From contig NZ_PCPA01000010.1 in the NCBI RefSeq assembly GCF_002979515.1, positions 62,001-126,000 of the forward strand: a DNA stretch of 64,000 nt, read 5' to 3'. Below are positions 1 to 10,163 of this stretch, piece by piece. Positions within the stretch are counted from its first letter, which is position 1; every line of letters begins with the position of its first letter. A program made the position numbers and the translations under genes. The notes beneath the pieces were generated by a model. That model ran no database searches. It was not told where the DNA came from and saw only the letters and a list, made by a program, of their open reading frames with translations. Source of the DNA: Microbacterium sp. MYb54. GTDB lineage: Bacteria > Actinomycetota > Actinomycetes > Actinomycetales > Microbacteriaceae.

Positions 1-369
1 GTTGGCGACCGCGCGCCACATGCGTCCATCGATCGACTGTCTTCCGAGGGCGCGCAGCCAGCCGGCGAACCCGGGGCGGTCACGCGGCTGCAGGCGCAGC
101 GGTGCGATCGGGACGCGGTACAGGGCGCCGACGCGGGCGACTTCGAACCAGCCCAGCCCATACAGCGCGTAGACCAGACCCACGAGAAGGACGAGCCCGA
201 TTCCAGCGGCGAACAGGAGTCCGAGGCCCGTGCCGAGAAGGCCGCCGAGCATGCCGAAGATCGCACCGCCGAGGATGCCGACGCCTGCGAGATGCAGGAT
301 CGTGAGGAAGAGGCGCAACGGCGGCTTCACCGCCGTTGCGGGAGCCGGGGTCGCAGTCTGAGTGGTCAT
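1..369 (-). CDS. Membrane sensor-domain protein, probable histidine kinase N-terminus (partial)
   Basis: The reading frame opens at an ATG on the minus strand and runs off the left edge with no stop, giving the first 123 residues. After a short polar leader (MTTQTATPAP) there is a Gly/Leu-rich hydrophobic stretch (about residues 19-70) that should form two membrane helices, then a segment reading YGLGWFEVARVGALYRV and a basic region. This resembles the N-terminal membrane sensor domain that precedes the catalytic part of many actinobacterial two-component histidine kinases. The kinase domain itself lies outside the window, so the call is inference from the fold of the first third. It is divergent from the VIT family gene, with a 127-bp shared upstream region. 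Confidence 0.55.
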   Translation of the reverse strand, partial: MTTQTATPAPATAVKPPLRLFLTILHLAGVGILGGAIFGMLGGLLGTGLGLLFAAGIGLVLLVGLVYALYGLGWFEVARVGALYRVPIAPLRLQPRDRPGFAGWLRALGRQSIDGRMWRAVAN

Positions 370-496
370 GCTTCCAAGTTACGGGCGGGCGAGTGCGCGC
401 GACACCGAGTCATCCGGATACTCCACTTCGGGTTTTCCGTAACGAGGAATCAGTGCGTACCCCCGCTCTACGACTCCCGTCTGCTTCACTGGGGGC

Positions 497-1207
497 ATGA
501 CAGCCCACGAAGGTGAACCGCATGGCGCGGGTCTCGGCCAGCGTTTGAACTGGTTGCGCGCAGGGGTGCTGGGTGCGAACGACGGCATCGTCTCCGTCGC
601 CTCACTCGTGGTCGGCGTCGCCGGCGCGACCACCGACAACGCCGCACTCCTCACCGCGGGGATCGCCGGACTCGTCGGTGGGGCGATCTCTATGGCGCTC
701 GGCGAGTACGTCTCGGTGAGCAGCCAACGCGACAGTGAACGTGCGCTGATCGCGAAGGAGCGTGAAGAGCTTCGCACGATGCCGACGGCAGAGCTCAGCG
801 AACTCACCGAGCTCTATCGCGACCGCGGACTCTCAGAGGAGACAGCACGTCAGGTGGCCGAGGAGCTCACCGCGCACGATGCCCTCTCGGCTCATCTGGA
901 GGTCGAACTCGGCATCGACCAGAACGACCTCGTCAATCCCTGGCATGCGGCGATCTCCTCCGCGGTCGCCTTCACACTCGGCGCGCTGCTGCCGCTGCTC
1001 GCGATCCTGCTGCCACCGCCCGAGTGGCGTGTTCCCGTGACCTTCATCGCGGTCCTGATCGCTCTGGCCGTGACGGGTGCCGTGTCGGCGAAGATCGGCG
1101 GTTCGGCGCCCGTTCCGGCATCGATCCGACTGGTCGTCGGCGGCGCCCTGGCCCTGGCAGCCACCTGGTTGATCGGCACCCTCCTCGGCACCTCCGGCGT
1201 CGTCTAG
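497..1207 (+). CDS. VIT/CCC1 family metal transporter
   Basis: 236-residue membrane protein of the VIT1/CCC1 family, whose members move Fe2+ or Mn2+ across membranes. The N-terminal motif LRAGVLGANDGIVSVASLVVG and the following LVGGAISMALGEYVSVSSQRDSE are diagnostic for the family. A charged cytoplasmic segment (about 75-140, rich in Glu and containing the metal-binding-type helices) separates the first two membrane helices from three C-terminal ones. Length is normal. The ATG is preceded by GGGGG at a short distance. It is followed by a 14-bp hairpin terminator shared with the convergent DUF3566 gene. The metal transported cannot be read from sequence. Confidence 0.9.
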   Translation: MTAHEGEPHGAGLGQRLNWLRAGVLGANDGIVSVASLVVGVAGATTDNAALLTAGIAGLVGGAISMALGEYVSVSSQRDSERALIAKEREELRTMPTAELSELTELYRDRGLSEETARQVAEELTAHDALSAHLEVELGIDQNDLVNPWHAAISSAVAFTLGALLPLLAILLPPPEWRVPVTFIAVLIALAVTGAVSAKIGGSAPVPASIRLVVGGALALAATWLIGTLLGTSGVV

Positions 1208-1229
1208 CGACGATCACCCCGAGGAGCGA

Positions 1230-1261
1230 CGAAGGGCGGATGCCGTAGCATCCGCCCTTCG
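1230..1261. terminator. Bidirectional hairpin terminator
   Basis: Perfect 14-bp inverted repeat, CGAAGGGCGGATGC at 1230-1243 and its complement at 1248-1261, with a 4-base CGTA loop. It lies between the convergent VIT gene and the gyrA-distal DUF3566 gene and can serve both strands. There is no long T-run. Confidence 0.7.
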
Positions 1262-1287
1262 CGAAATCCGTTCCGTGAGGCGTCGGA

Positions 1288-1692
1288 TCAGTTCGACATG
1301 AAGCCGACGAGCAGTCCGCCCGTCACCTTCACCGCGAGGTTGTAGATTCCGGCGACGACGGCGCCGAGCACCGTGAACACGATCAGGTTCAGAATCGCGA
1401 CCACGGCGGCGAACGCCATCACCTGCGGCAGACCGACGACCTCCGACAGCACGAACGTGTTGTCCGTGATGCTGACCAGGAACCCCTCGGCCGTGGTCAT
1501 GACGCCCGTCGCCTGGAGCACCAGGAAGATCAGGAAGAACGCGACCATGGTGACCACCGCGAGGGCGACCGCTCCGAGGAACGAGAGCTTCACTGCCGAC
1601 CAGAAGTCCACGTAGACCAGTCGGAGGCGAACCTGCTTGCCACCGGTCTTGCGGGTCGACTTCTTCGCCAGCTTGTCGGCCACTGTGCTCAT
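1288..1692 (-). CDS. DUF3566 domain membrane protein
   Basis: 134-residue protein with a basic N-terminus ([19 protein letters not shown]) and two long hydrophobic helices (about 33-60 and 85-125). The signature [14 protein letters not shown] followed by a glycine-rich C-terminal helix matches the DUF3566 family, which in Actinobacteria is regularly encoded just after gyrA. The start ATG overlaps the gyrA stop by four bases, so the two are translationally coupled. Function is unknown; a membrane role linked to the gyrase operon is only suggested by position. Confidence 0.85.
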   Translation of the reverse strand: MSTVADKLAKKSTRKTGGKQVRLRLVYVDFWSAVKLSFLGAVALAVVTMVAFFLIFLVLQATGVMTTAEGFLVSITDNTFVLSEVVGLPQVMAFAAVVAILNLIVFTVLGAVVAGIYNLAVKVTGGLLVGFMSN

Positions 1693-4244
1693 GCGTCTGT
1701 ATCCTCGGGGGTCTCTGTCGTCTCGGGGGCCTGGGTCTCGGCATCCTCCGCATCCGCCTCGTCTTCGGTGAGGCCACGCTCACCGTTACGGGCGATGGCG
1801 AGGATCCGGTCGGCCTCCGTCGTACGAGCGAACACCACTCCCATGGTGTCTCGCCCCTTGGCGGGGACCTCGGCCACGGCAGAGCGTACCACCTTGCCGC
1901 TGGAGAGAACCACCAAGACCTCGTCGTCCTCGGCGACGATCAGACCACCCGCGAGAGTGCCCCGATCGTCGTTGAGCTTGGCGACCTTGATGCCTGTTCC
2001 ACCGCGTCCCTGCACGCGGTATTCCTCGACCGCTGTGCGCTTGGCATACCCGCCGTCGGTGACGACGAACACGAACTTCCCAGGCGCTGCGACGGATGCC
2101 GAGAGCAGGCAGTCGTCGTCGATCTTGAACTTCATGCCGCGCACACCGGCCGTCGCGCGTCCCATCGGACGCAGGGCTTCATCGGTCGCTTCGAAGCGCA
2201 CCGACATGCCGCGGCGGCTGATCATGAGGATGTCGTCCGTGGCGTCGACGAGCAACGCGCTGACCAGCTCGTCCTCGTCGTTCAGGCGGATCGCGATGAC
2301 GCCGCCCTGACGGTTGGTGTCGTACGCCTCGAGCCGGGTCTTCTTGACGAGACCCTCACGCGTGGCCAGCACCAGGTAGTCGGCCACCTGGTAGTCGCGG
2401 ATGTCGAGCACCTGGGCGATGCTCTCATCCGGCTGCAGTGCCAGCAGGTTCGCGACGTGCATGCCCTTGGCGTCACGCCCGGACTCCGGCACCTCGTACG
2501 TCTTCGCGCGGTAGACGCGACCCTTGTCGGTGAAGAACAGCAGCCAGTGGTGCGTCGTGGTCACGAAGAAGTGCTCGACGATGTCGTTGGCCCGCAGCTG
2601 CGCGCCCTTGACACCCTTGCCACCGCGGTGCTGGGAGCGGTAGTTGTCGCTGCGCGTGCGCTTGATGTACCCCTCGCGCGTGACGGTGACGACCATCTCC
2701 TCCTCGGCGATGAGGTCTTCCATCGAGACGTCGCCGTCGAAACCGTGCAGGATGTGCGTGCGGCGCTCGTCGCCGAAACGGTCGACGATCCCGGTCAGCT
2801 CCTCGCGGATGATCGTGCGCTGACGCCCCTCGTCGGCAAGGATCGCCTTGAAGTCGGTGATCTGAGCCTCGAGCTCATTCGCCTGGTCGATGATCCGCTG
2901 ACGCTCGAGAGCGGCGAGACGGCGCAGCTGCATCTGCAGAATCGCGTCGGCCTGGATGTCGTCGATGTCGAGGAGCTTCTGGAGTCCCTCGTTCGCATCC
3001 TGCGTGGTCTGCGATCGACGGATGAGCGCGATGACCTCATCGAGCGCATCGAGCGCCTTCAGGTATCCGCGCAGGATGTGCATGCGCTTCTCGGCCTCGC
3101 GCAGACGGTACTCCGTGCGCCGGACGATCACGTTGATCTGGTGCGCGATCCAGTTGGTGATGAAGCCGTCGATCGCGAGTGTGCGCGGCACACCATCGAC
3201 GATCGCGAGCATGTTCGCGCCGAAGTTCTCCTGCAGCTGCGTGTGCTTGTAGAGGTTGTTCAGCACGACCTTCGCGACCGCGTCGCGCTTGAGCACGACG
3301 ACGAGACGCTGACCGGTGCGATCGGACGACTCGTCACGGATGTCGGCGATGCCGGTGATCTTGCCGTCACGGGCGAGATCACCGATCTTCACCGCGACGT
3401 TGTCGGGGTTGACCTGGTACGGCAGCTCGGTCACGACGAGGCAGGTACGACCCTGGATCTCCTCGACGTTCACGACCGCACGCATCGTGATCGACCCGCG
3501 TCCGGTGCGGTACGCCTCCTGGATGCCCTTGGTTCCGAGGATCTGCGCACCGGTCGGGAAGTCAGGACCGGGGACGCGCTGGATCAGACCGTCGAGCAGC
3601 TCTTCACGCGAGATCTCGGGATTGTCGAGAGCCCAGAGTGCGGCATCCGACACCTCACGCAGGTTGTGCGGCGGGATGTTCGTCGCCATACCGACCGCGA
3701 TGCCGACCGAGCCGTTGACGAGCAGGTTCGGGAAGCGGGCGGGCAGGACCGTCGGCTCCTGCGTCTGGCCGTCGTAGTTGTCGGTGAAGTCGACCGTGTC
3801 TTCTTCGATGTCGCGCACCATCTCGAGCGCGAGTGGGGCCATCTTGGTCTCGGTGTATCGAGGGGCTGCGGCGCCCATGTTGCCGGGGGAGCCGAAGTTG
3901 CCCTGACCGAGTGCCAGCGGATAACGCAGCGACCAGGGCTGCACCAAGCGGACGAGGGCGTCGTAGATCGCCGAGTCGCCGTGCGGGTGGTACTGGCCCA
4001 TGACCTCGCCGACCACGCGGGCGCACTTGGAGAACGACTTGTCGGGGCGGAAGCCACCGTCGTACATCCCGTAGATGACACGGCGGTGCACGGGCTTCAG
4101 TCCATCGCGGACGTCGGGGAGTGCGCGCCCCACGATGACGGCCATCGCGTAGTCGAGGTAGCTGCGCTGCATCTCCGACTGCAGGTCGACCTGGTCGATC
4201 TTGCCGTGATCGTGTTCCGGTTCGGTGCGTTCTTCGTCAGTCAT
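1689..4244 (-). CDS. gyrA: DNA gyrase subunit A
   Basis: 851-residue breakage-reunion subunit of DNA gyrase, which introduces negative supercoils together with GyrB. The N-terminal winged-helix/tower region contains [19 protein letters not shown], where the Ser and Asp matching E. coli S83 and D87 (quinolone-resistance positions) are wild type, and the catalytic tyrosine in [10 protein letters not shown]. The C-terminal half carries the six-bladed DNA-wrapping propeller with the gyrA-box motif [11 protein letters not shown]. The C-terminus ends in an acidic Asp/Glu-rich tail. It follows gyrB by 43 bp and overlaps the DUF3566 gene by 4 bp, indicating one operon. Confidence 0.98.
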   Translation of the reverse strand: MTDEERTEPEHDHGKIDQVDLQSEMQRSYLDYAMAVIVGRALPDVRDGLKPVHRRVIYGMYDGGFRPDKSFSKCARVVGEVMGQYHPHGDSAIYDALVRLVQPWSLRYPLALGQGNFGSPGNMGAAAPRYTETKMAPLALEMVRDIEEDTVDFTDNYDGQTQEPTVLPARFPNLLVNGSVGIAVGMATNIPPHNLREVSDAALWALDNPEISREELLDGLIQRVPGPDFPTGAQILGTKGIQEAYRTGRGSITMRAVVNVEEIQGRTCLVVTELPYQVNPDNVAVKIGDLARDGKITGIADIRDESSDRTGQRLVVVLKRDAVAKVVLNNLYKHTQLQENFGANMLAIVDGVPRTLAIDGFITNWIAHQINVIVRRTEYRLREAEKRMHILRGYLKALDALDEVIALIRRSQTTQDANEGLQKLLDIDDIQADAILQMQLRRLAALERQRIIDQANELEAQITDFKAILADEGRQRTIIREELTGIVDRFGDERRTHILHGFDGDVSMEDLIAEEEMVVTVTREGYIKRTRSDNYRSQHRGGKGVKGAQLRANDIVEHFFVTTTHHWLLFFTDKGRVYRAKTYEVPESGRDAKGMHVANLLALQPDESIAQVLDIRDYQVADYLVLATREGLVKKTRLEAYDTNRQGGVIAIRLNDEDELVSALLVDATDDILMISRRGMSVRFEATDEALRPMGRATAGVRGMKFKIDDDCLLSASVAAPGKFVFVVTDGGYAKRTAVEEYRVQGRGGTGIKVAKLNDDRGTLAGGLIVAEDDEVLVVLSSGKVVRSAVAEVPAKGRDTMGVVFARTTEADRILAIARNGERGLTEDEADAEDAETQAPETTETPEDTDA

Positions 4245-4287
4245 GAATCAATCTCTCTGTCACACATCTGGTCTGAGCCCGCGGGCG

Positions 4288-6378
4288 TCAGATGTCGAGG
4301 AAGCGGACGTCCTTGGCGTTGCGCTGGATGAAGCTGCGTCGGGATTCGACGTCCTCACCCATCAGCACGCTGAAGATCTCGTCGGCGGCAGCTGCATCTT
4401 CGATGGTGATCTGCTGGAGGGTGCGAGTGGAGTGATCCATCGTCGTCTCCCACAGCTCCTTCGGGTTCATCTCACCGAGACCCTTGTAGCGCTGGATGCC
4501 GGCATCCTTCGGGATGCGCTTGCCGTTGTCGAGCCCGTGCTTGAGCAGAGCATCGCGCTCGGCATCGCTGAACACGTACTCGTGTGCGGAGTTCGACCAC
4601 TTCAGTCGGTAGAGCGGCGGCATCGCGAGGTACACGAAGCCGGCCTCGATGAGTCCTCGCATGTAGCGGAACAGCAGCGTGAGCAGCAGCGTGGTGATGT
4701 GCTGGCCGTCGACGTCGGCATCCGCCATCAGGACGATCTTGTGATAGCGCGCCTTCTCGATGTCGAACTCTTCGCCGATGCCGGTGCCGAAGGCCTGGAT
4801 CATCGCCTGGACTTCTTTGTTGCCCAGGGCCTTGTCGAGGCGTGCGCGCTCGACGTTGAGGATCTTGCCGCGCAGCGCCAGGATCGCCTGGGTGTGCGGG
4901 TCGCGACCCTGAACGGCCGAACCACCGGCCGAGTCACCCTCGACGAGGAAGATCTCACTGATCGACGGGTCTTTGCTGGTGCAGTCCTTGAGCTTGTCCG
5001 GCATCGCGGCCGACTCGAACACGCTCTTGCGGCGCGCGGTCTCGCGCGCCTTTCGAGCCGCGAGACGAGCGGTCGCTGCATCGAGCGCCTTGCGGATGAT
5101 GTTCTTCGCCTGGACCGGGTTGCGGTCGAACCAGTCACCGAGCTGATCGCCGACGACCTTCTGGACGAAGGCCTTCGCCTCGGTGTTTCCCAGCTTGGTC
5201 TTGGTCTGACCCTCGAACTGCGGCTCACCGAGCTTGATCGAGATGACCGCGGTGAGGCCCTCGCGCACATCGTCACCGGAGAGGTTGTCGTCCTTCTCCT
5301 TGAGGATGTTGTTCGCACGGGCGTACTTGTTCACCAGAGTGGTGAGCGCTGCACGGAAGCCTTCTTCGTGCGTTCCGCCCTCGTGGGTGTTGATGGTGTT
5401 GGCGTAGGTGAAGACGTTCTCGGTGTACGACGTCGTCCATTGCATCGCGACCTCGAGTGAGATCTTGCGAGCGGTGTCCTCCGACTCGAACGCGATGATC
5501 TCGTCGTTGACGACCTCGGCGTGACGCACCTTGTTGAGGTACTCGACGTAGTCGACGAGTCCGCGCTCGTAGAAGAACACGTCGCCGGGCTGCTTGGTGA
5601 CGGCAGTACCTTCTTCTTCCACCTCGTAGGCGGAGGACTCTCGCTCGTCGCGGAGCTCGATGCGCAGCCCCTTGTTCAGGAACGCCATCTGCTGGAAGCG
5701 CGTGCGGAGTGTGTCGTACTCGAACTCGGTCGTCTCGGTGAAGATCTCGGCGTCCGGCCAGAACGTGATGCTGGTTCCGGTCTCCTCTGTCGCCTCACCC
5801 TTCTCGAGCTTCTGCTGAGGGATGCCGCCCTCCGCGAAGGAGTGACGCCAGACGAAGCCCTTCTGCCTGACCTCCACATCGAAGCGGGTCGACAGCGCGT
5901 TGACCACCGAGGATCCGACGCCGTGCAGTCCGCCGGAGACGGCATAGGCGCCGCCGCCGAACTTTCCGCCGGCGTGCAGGATCGTCAGCACGACCTCGAC
6001 CGTCGACTTGTTCGGGTCGGAGGAGTGCGGATCGACGGGGATGCCACGGCCGTTGTCGATGACGCGCACGCCACCGTCGGCGAGCATCGTGACGAGGATC
6101 GTGTCGGCGTAGCCGGCCAGTGCCTCATCGACCGAGTTGTCGACGATCTCGTACACGAGGTGATGGAGACCGCGCGGGCCTGTCGACCCGATGTACATGC
6201 CGGGGCGTTTGCGAACGGCTTCGAGGCCTTCGAGGATCTGAATCGAGTCGGCACCGTACTCACCGGGCTGCTTGATCTTGGGGGAGATCGAGTTGCTCGT
6301 GGTCTCGGACCCGTCGATGGGGTCGGAGGTTCCCCCGGTTGTCGATTCCGTCTCGTCAGCAGGGGATTCAGGCGTCAT
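4288..6378 (-). CDS. gyrB: DNA gyrase subunit B
   Basis: 696-residue ATPase subunit of DNA gyrase. Visible motifs are the GHKL ATPase elements ([40 protein letters not shown]), the transducer domain and the TOPRIM domain ([14 protein letters not shown] at about 460, [11 protein letters not shown]). The final residues FLDI are typical. An acidic, low-complexity N-terminal extension of about 40 residues precedes the conserved start [23 protein letters not shown]; an extension of this kind is common in Microbacteriaceae but an internal start cannot be fully excluded. Confidence 0.98.
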   Translation of the reverse strand: MTPESPADETESTTGGTSDPIDGSETTSNSISPKIKQPGEYGADSIQILEGLEAVRKRPGMYIGSTGPRGLHHLVYEIVDNSVDEALAGYADTILVTMLADGGVRVIDNGRGIPVDPHSSDPNKSTVEVVLTILHAGGKFGGGAYAVSGGLHGVGSSVVNALSTRFDVEVRQKGFVWRHSFAEGGIPQQKLEKGEATEETGTSITFWPDAEIFTETTEFEYDTLRTRFQQMAFLNKGLRIELRDERESSAYEVEEEGTAVTKQPGDVFFYERGLVDYVEYLNKVRHAEVVNDEIIAFESEDTARKISLEVAMQWTTSYTENVFTYANTINTHEGGTHEEGFRAALTTLVNKYARANNILKEKDDNLSGDDVREGLTAVISIKLGEPQFEGQTKTKLGNTEAKAFVQKVVGDQLGDWFDRNPVQAKNIIRKALDAATARLAARKARETARRKSVFESAAMPDKLKDCTSKDPSISEIFLVEGDSAGGSAVQGRDPHTQAILALRGKILNVERARLDKALGNKEVQAMIQAFGTGIGEEFDIEKARYHKIVLMADADVDGQHITTLLLTLLFRYMRGLIEAGFVYLAMPPLYRLKWSNSAHEYVFSDAERDALLKHGLDNGKRIPKDAGIQRYKGLGEMNPKELWETTMDHSTRTLQQITIEDAAAADEIFSVLMGEDVESRRSFIQRNAKDVRFLDI

Positions 6379-6496
6379 CAGAGGGCATTCTCCACATCGA
6401 TATCACGAACTCCCATTCTAGCGGGGTTTCGTCGGGAAATGCCGCTCAACGGCCGCGTGTGGCCCTCTGAGCGTTTCGACCCCTTCGCATGGTGCC

Positions 6497-7000
6497 CTAC
6501 CCGTAGGTATCGCGCGGGCCCCGTCCTGGAACGGCTCTGGGACCCCATTTCCACGAGGGAACGTCCGGTCCGATGAAGCGGAGGTTCTCGACTCCCGCGT
6601 CGGGATACCGCCGACCGATCTCGGTGAGAATGGTCGCCCGCATGAACTGCAGGTTCTTCGCCCAAGCCGTGGAGTCGCACTTCACCGTGAGCAATCCACG
6701 CTCGAGAGAGACCGGCTCGGAGTGCTTCGCCGTGTCGGCCCCGGCGAGATCGGCCCACTGACGAACGAGGTCTTCCCTGGCCAGGGTGATCTGCCAGCCC
6801 GAATCGCGACTCAGTCGATCGAGGACCGCCCCGAGCGAACCGGGATCGCGCCCCGGCGTGAACGGGGCGTTGTCGTCATCGGTGGTGATGCGGCGCTTGC
6901 GCTTCCAGCTCTTGGAGCTCGGCTGGAGTCCGCGCAGCCGAAGATAGGTGCCGACGGTCTCCGGCACCTCGGCTGCCGGAGTCGAAGCCGCGTCAGTCAT
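6497..7000 (-). CDS. DUF721 family protein (DciA-like)
   Basis: 167 residues from the ATG at 7000, chosen because it overlaps the recF stop by 8 bp; an in-frame upstream start at 7072 would overlap recF by 80 bp and adds an unconserved segment. The C-terminal part (LSRDSGWQITLAREDLVRQWADLAG ... LTVKCDSTAWAKNLQFM ... VENLRFIG) is the DUF721 domain found next to recF/gyrB in Actinobacteria. DUF721 contains DciA, the ancestral loader of the DnaB replicative helicase, so a role in replication initiation is likely from family knowledge. The N-terminal 60 residues are basic and probably disordered. Confidence 0.85.
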   Translation of the reverse strand: MTDAASTPAAEVPETVGTYLRLRGLQPSSKSWKRKRRITTDDDNAPFTPGRDPGSLGAVLDRLSRDSGWQITLAREDLVRQWADLAGADTAKHSEPVSLERGLLTVKCDSTAWAKNLQFMRATILTEIGRRYPDAGVENLRFIGPDVPSWKWGPRAVPGRGPRDTYG

Positions 7001-8207
7001 CTTCACTCGATTCCGGCGTCTGCTCGAGAACACGCTCATCGTTGATGGTTCCGGCGCTGATCCGGACGACATGGGCGTGCAGCACCTCGGGGATATCCTC
7101 CTCCACCGCAGCGGTCACCACCACCTGCTCGTACCCGGCGGTCAGGGCGGCAAGCCGCTGGCGTCGATCGGCATCGAGTTCGGCGAAGACGTCGTCGAGG
7201 ATGAGTACCGGGTCGCCGGCAGGAGATTCACTGCGCAGCAGTTCGGCCGAAGCGAGTCGGAGCGCGAGCGCCACCGACCACGACTCCCCGTGAGAGGCAT
7301 ACCCCTTCACCGGAAGGTCGCGAACCCGCAGAACCATGTCGTCGCGGTGCGGACCGGTGAGGGTCAGCCCTCGGTCGAGCTCCTTCGATCGCTTCGCCGC
7401 GAGCGACGCACGGAAGAGATCGGCGATGTGATTCGGATCGCCGAGCCTGGTGATGGCCACCTCTTCCTCGATGTCTTCCGCCCCGTCTTCACCTTCCTCG
7501 GGGTCTCCGCCACCGACCGAAAGCGCCCATTCCAGTTGCGGACGATGATCCTCTCCGGCGATCGCTTCGTAAGCATCGGCGACCGGCTGCTGCAGATCTG
7601 CCGCCAGACGTTGACGTGCCGTGATGATCTCGGAGCCGAGGGAGACGAGCTTGTCATCCCACACGTCCAGTGTGCTCAGGCCTTCTCCGCGGATGCCCCG
7701 GGCTCGCGCCGACTTCAGCAGCGCATTGCGCTGCTTGAGCACGCGGTCATAGTCGGCGAGTACAGCAGCGAGTCTCGGTGTGCGCTGGATGAGGAGCTGA
7801 TCGGTGAAGCGGCGGCGCGCCGAGGGATCACCTCGCACGATCTGCAGGTCTTCGGGAGCGAACAGCACGACGTGCACGTAGCGGGGGAGCTCGTTCGGTT
7901 TGGACGGCGAGCCGTTGATGCGGGCCTTGTTCGATCCCTGCCGGTTCACCTGGACTTCGGCGAGCACCCGACGCTCGCCATGTGAGAGTCGGGCGCGGAT
8001 CACCGCGAACTCCTGGCCGTCGCGGACCATGGGCGCATCCGACGAAACCCGGTGGGATCCGAGCGTGGCGAGGAACACGACGGCCTCGGCCAGATTCGTC
8101 TTTCCCTGACCGTTTCGTCCGACGAGGACGTTCGGACCGCGGTGGAGGGTGAGTTCAGCGGTCGCGTAATTGCGGAAATCGACCAGGCTCAGGTGTTCCA
8201 CAATCAC
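6993..8207 (-). CDS. recF: DNA recombination and repair protein RecF
   Basis: 404-residue SMC-like ATPase that helps load RecA at single-strand gaps. Walker A is LVGRNGQGKTNLAEAV near residue 35; the ABC-type signature and Walker B lie in the C-terminal third (PVLILDDVFAELDADRRQRLA). The start is GTG, giving the standard N-terminus MIVEHLSLVDFRNY. The internal insertion GGGDPEEGEDGAEDIEEEVA is acidic and looks lineage specific. Separated from dnaN here by the amidase and cohesin genes, and coupled to the DUF721 gene downstream. Confidence 0.97.
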   Translation of the reverse strand: MIVEHLSLVDFRNYATAELTLHRGPNVLVGRNGQGKTNLAEAVVFLATLGSHRVSSDAPMVRDGQEFAVIRARLSHGERRVLAEVQVNRQGSNKARINGSPSKPNELPRYVHVVLFAPEDLQIVRGDPSARRRFTDQLLIQRTPRLAAVLADYDRVLKQRNALLKSARARGIRGEGLSTLDVWDDKLVSLGSEIITARQRLAADLQQPVADAYEAIAGEDHRPQLEWALSVGGGDPEEGEDGAEDIEEEVAITRLGDPNHIADLFRASLAAKRSKELDRGLTLTGPHRDDMVLRVRDLPVKGYASHGESWSVALALRLASAELLRSESPAGDPVLILDDVFAELDADRRQRLAALTAGYEQVVVTAAVEEDIPEVLHAHVVRISAGTINDERVLEQTPESSEDD

Positions 8208-8298
8208 GCTGTCAGCCTACCTTCGGGGTCTGACATCTCCTTCCGGCGGATCCGGGCCGGCGACCGCTCGATCTCGTCGAGCCGCCGCCGGCCGTGGA

Positions 8299-10113
8299 TC
8301 AGGGAAGCGGTCCGTAGAGCGACGGAGAGGTGCGGGCACCCGTCTTCTGCTCGAACGCGTACGCCAAACCGAGCAGCGTGCCCTCATCGAAGTCCCGTCC
8401 GAGGAACTCCAGGTTCACCCCGCTGCCGGGCAGAGACTCGCCCGCGACCGTCTGCCCCATCGGAACGGTCACCGACGGCATCCCGGTGTTCGGGCTCAAC
8501 CTCATGTTGGTGCCCTGCGTCGCGTACGCATTCGTGCTCGGGTAGATGATCGCGTCGAGATCGAGATCCTCCATCGTCTGCGTCAGGAGGCTCTTGCCCG
8601 CTGCGATCTGCACGGTGTGCGAGCCGTTCGCTCCTGCCCATGCTTCATAGGTCGCGTCGGTGACGGCGTCTCGCGTTTCGTAGATCGGCCGCCGTGAGGT
8701 CACGAAACTGTTCGACGCGAGGATGTCTGTCAGCGTCCGTGCCTCCACCGCCGCACCGAGATGGGTGTCGATGTACTCGTCGAGGTCGTGTCGGAACTCG
8801 TTCGTCGATCCGGAGCCCTCGTTCAGCACAGCGGCGAGACCCGCCGGTGGTGTCACGGTAACGACGGTCGCGCCCTGCGCGGTCAGCGCCGCCGTCGCCT
8901 CAGAGAAGAGGCGAACGGTGCCGGTGTTGGTGCCGACCATCGAGGTGACGTATCCGATGCGCGCACCCTGAAGTGCGTCCGGATCGAGGAACGAGGTGTA
9001 CGAATCGGGAACCAAGCCCTGCTGCCGCGCGGTGACGGGATCAGCGTCGTCGACGCCGACGACGGCATCGAGCGCGACCGCTGCGTCGATGACCGATCGG
9101 GCCATCGGTCCGCCCGTGTCCTGCGAGAGCGCCAGCGGGATGATGCCGTCACGGCTCGCCAGGCCCACGGTGGGGCGAACACCGACGAGCTGGTTGTACG
9201 ACGAAGGCACCCGGATCGAACCGCCGGTGTCGGTGCCGAAACCGACAGCGGCGAGATTCGCCGAGATCGCGGCCCCCGTTCCTCCGCTGGATCCGCCGGC
9301 CGTCTTCGTGGTGTCATACGGGCTCGCCACGAGGGAGGTCGATCCCGGTTCCTGGAACGAGGAGAACTCGGAGACGAATCCGTAGGCGAACTCGTCGAGA
9401 CTCGCCTTCGCGAGGATCACGGCGCCGTCGCCCCGGAGACCTGTGACCATCGAGGCGTCAGTGGCCGTCTGATTCTCGTTCCAACACGCGCACCCACCGG
9501 TTGTCACCATGCCGACGGTGTCGTAGTTGTCCTTCAATGCGATCGGAACACCCAGCAGCAGGCTCGTCATCCCCTGGGAGGCTCGGATCCCATCGGCCGC
9601 CGCCGCATTTTCGAGCGCCTGCGGGTTCACCGTGATGATCGAGTTGAGAGGTCGGCTTCCGCCCGGTGCGACCGTGCGATCGTAGGCCTCGATCCGATCG
9701 AGATACTCCTGGGTGATGCTCTTCGAACTCGCGATCCCCGCGTTCATCGCCGCCTGCATGTCGATCACCGAGGCCTCGACGAGCTCGAACGGCCCATCGT
9801 CGTAGATCATCCGCTGCGACAGACCTGCGAGATCGAGGATCGTGAGCTCCCCGTCGACATCGGTATCGAGGATCGACACACGCGACCACTCCGGAGAGGC
9901 CGTCGTGAGGCCCAGCGATTCACCCGCGATCAACAGATCGGATGCGGTGACCATCGCATCGCCGGTCAGATCGAGCTCGCTGTAGTACGGCGGGAGGCTC
10001 ACGGATGCTGTCGGCGATGCGGCAACGGCAGGCACGGTCACCAGGCTTCCCGCGACGATTGCAGAACCTGCGACCGAAACGGCGGCAACGGTCCGAAGGG
10101 TGATCTTCTTCAC
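8299..10113 (-). CDS. Secreted amidase-signature enzyme with N-terminal dockerin-like domain
   Basis: 604 residues from a GTG at 10113, chosen because AGGAGAG lies 8 bases upstream and the product then begins with a clean signal peptide (MKKITLRTVAAVSVAG ... VPAVAA). An in-frame ATG at 10167 would add 18 residues. Residues 47-100 hold two dockerin-type calcium loops: DLTGDAMVTASD (48-59; D1, T3, D5, D12) and DTDVDGELTILD (83-94; D1, D3, D5, D12, all canonical), each followed by a helix. The rest is an amidase-signature hydrolase: catalytic Lys in IALKDN (about 194), GGSSGG with the cis-Ser (273-278) and nucleophile Ser in DTGGSIRVPS (about 299). Substrate unknown. It follows the cohesin gene by 50 bp in the same direction. 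Confidence 0.88.
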   Translation of the reverse strand: MKKITLRTVAAVSVAGSAIVAGSLVTVPAVAASPTASVSLPPYYSELDLTGDAMVTASDLLIAGESLGLTTASPEWSRVSILDTDVDGELTILDLAGLSQRMIYDDGPFELVEASVIDMQAAMNAGIASSKSITQEYLDRIEAYDRTVAPGGSRPLNSIITVNPQALENAAAADGIRASQGMTSLLLGVPIALKDNYDTVGMVTTGGCACWNENQTATDASMVTGLRGDGAVILAKASLDEFAYGFVSEFSSFQEPGSTSLVASPYDTTKTAGGSSGGTGAAISANLAAVGFGTDTGGSIRVPSSYNQLVGVRPTVGLASRDGIIPLALSQDTGGPMARSVIDAAVALDAVVGVDDADPVTARQQGLVPDSYTSFLDPDALQGARIGYVTSMVGTNTGTVRLFSEATAALTAQGATVVTVTPPAGLAAVLNEGSGSTNEFRHDLDEYIDTHLGAAVEARTLTDILASNSFVTSRRPIYETRDAVTDATYEAWAGANGSHTVQIAAGKSLLTQTMEDLDLDAIIYPSTNAYATQGTNMRLSPNTGMPSVTVPMGQTVAGESLPGSGVNLEFLGRDFDEGTLLGLAYAFEQKTGARTSPSLYGPLP

Positions 10114-10163
10114 GGTCTTGTCTCTCCTGTAGTCCAGCACGTGAGCTCTGACTGCACGTCGGG

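Noticed and set aside
2457-4331. 624-residue open frame antisense to gyrA
   Set aside because: High-GC shadow; composition is skewed to Asp, Arg, Val and Leu with no domain, and gyrA covers it fully.
6378-6470. Inverted repeat TCAGAGGGC / GCCCTCTGA near the gyrB start
   Set aside because: Nine bases with 75-base spacing, easily by chance; no other sign of regulation there.
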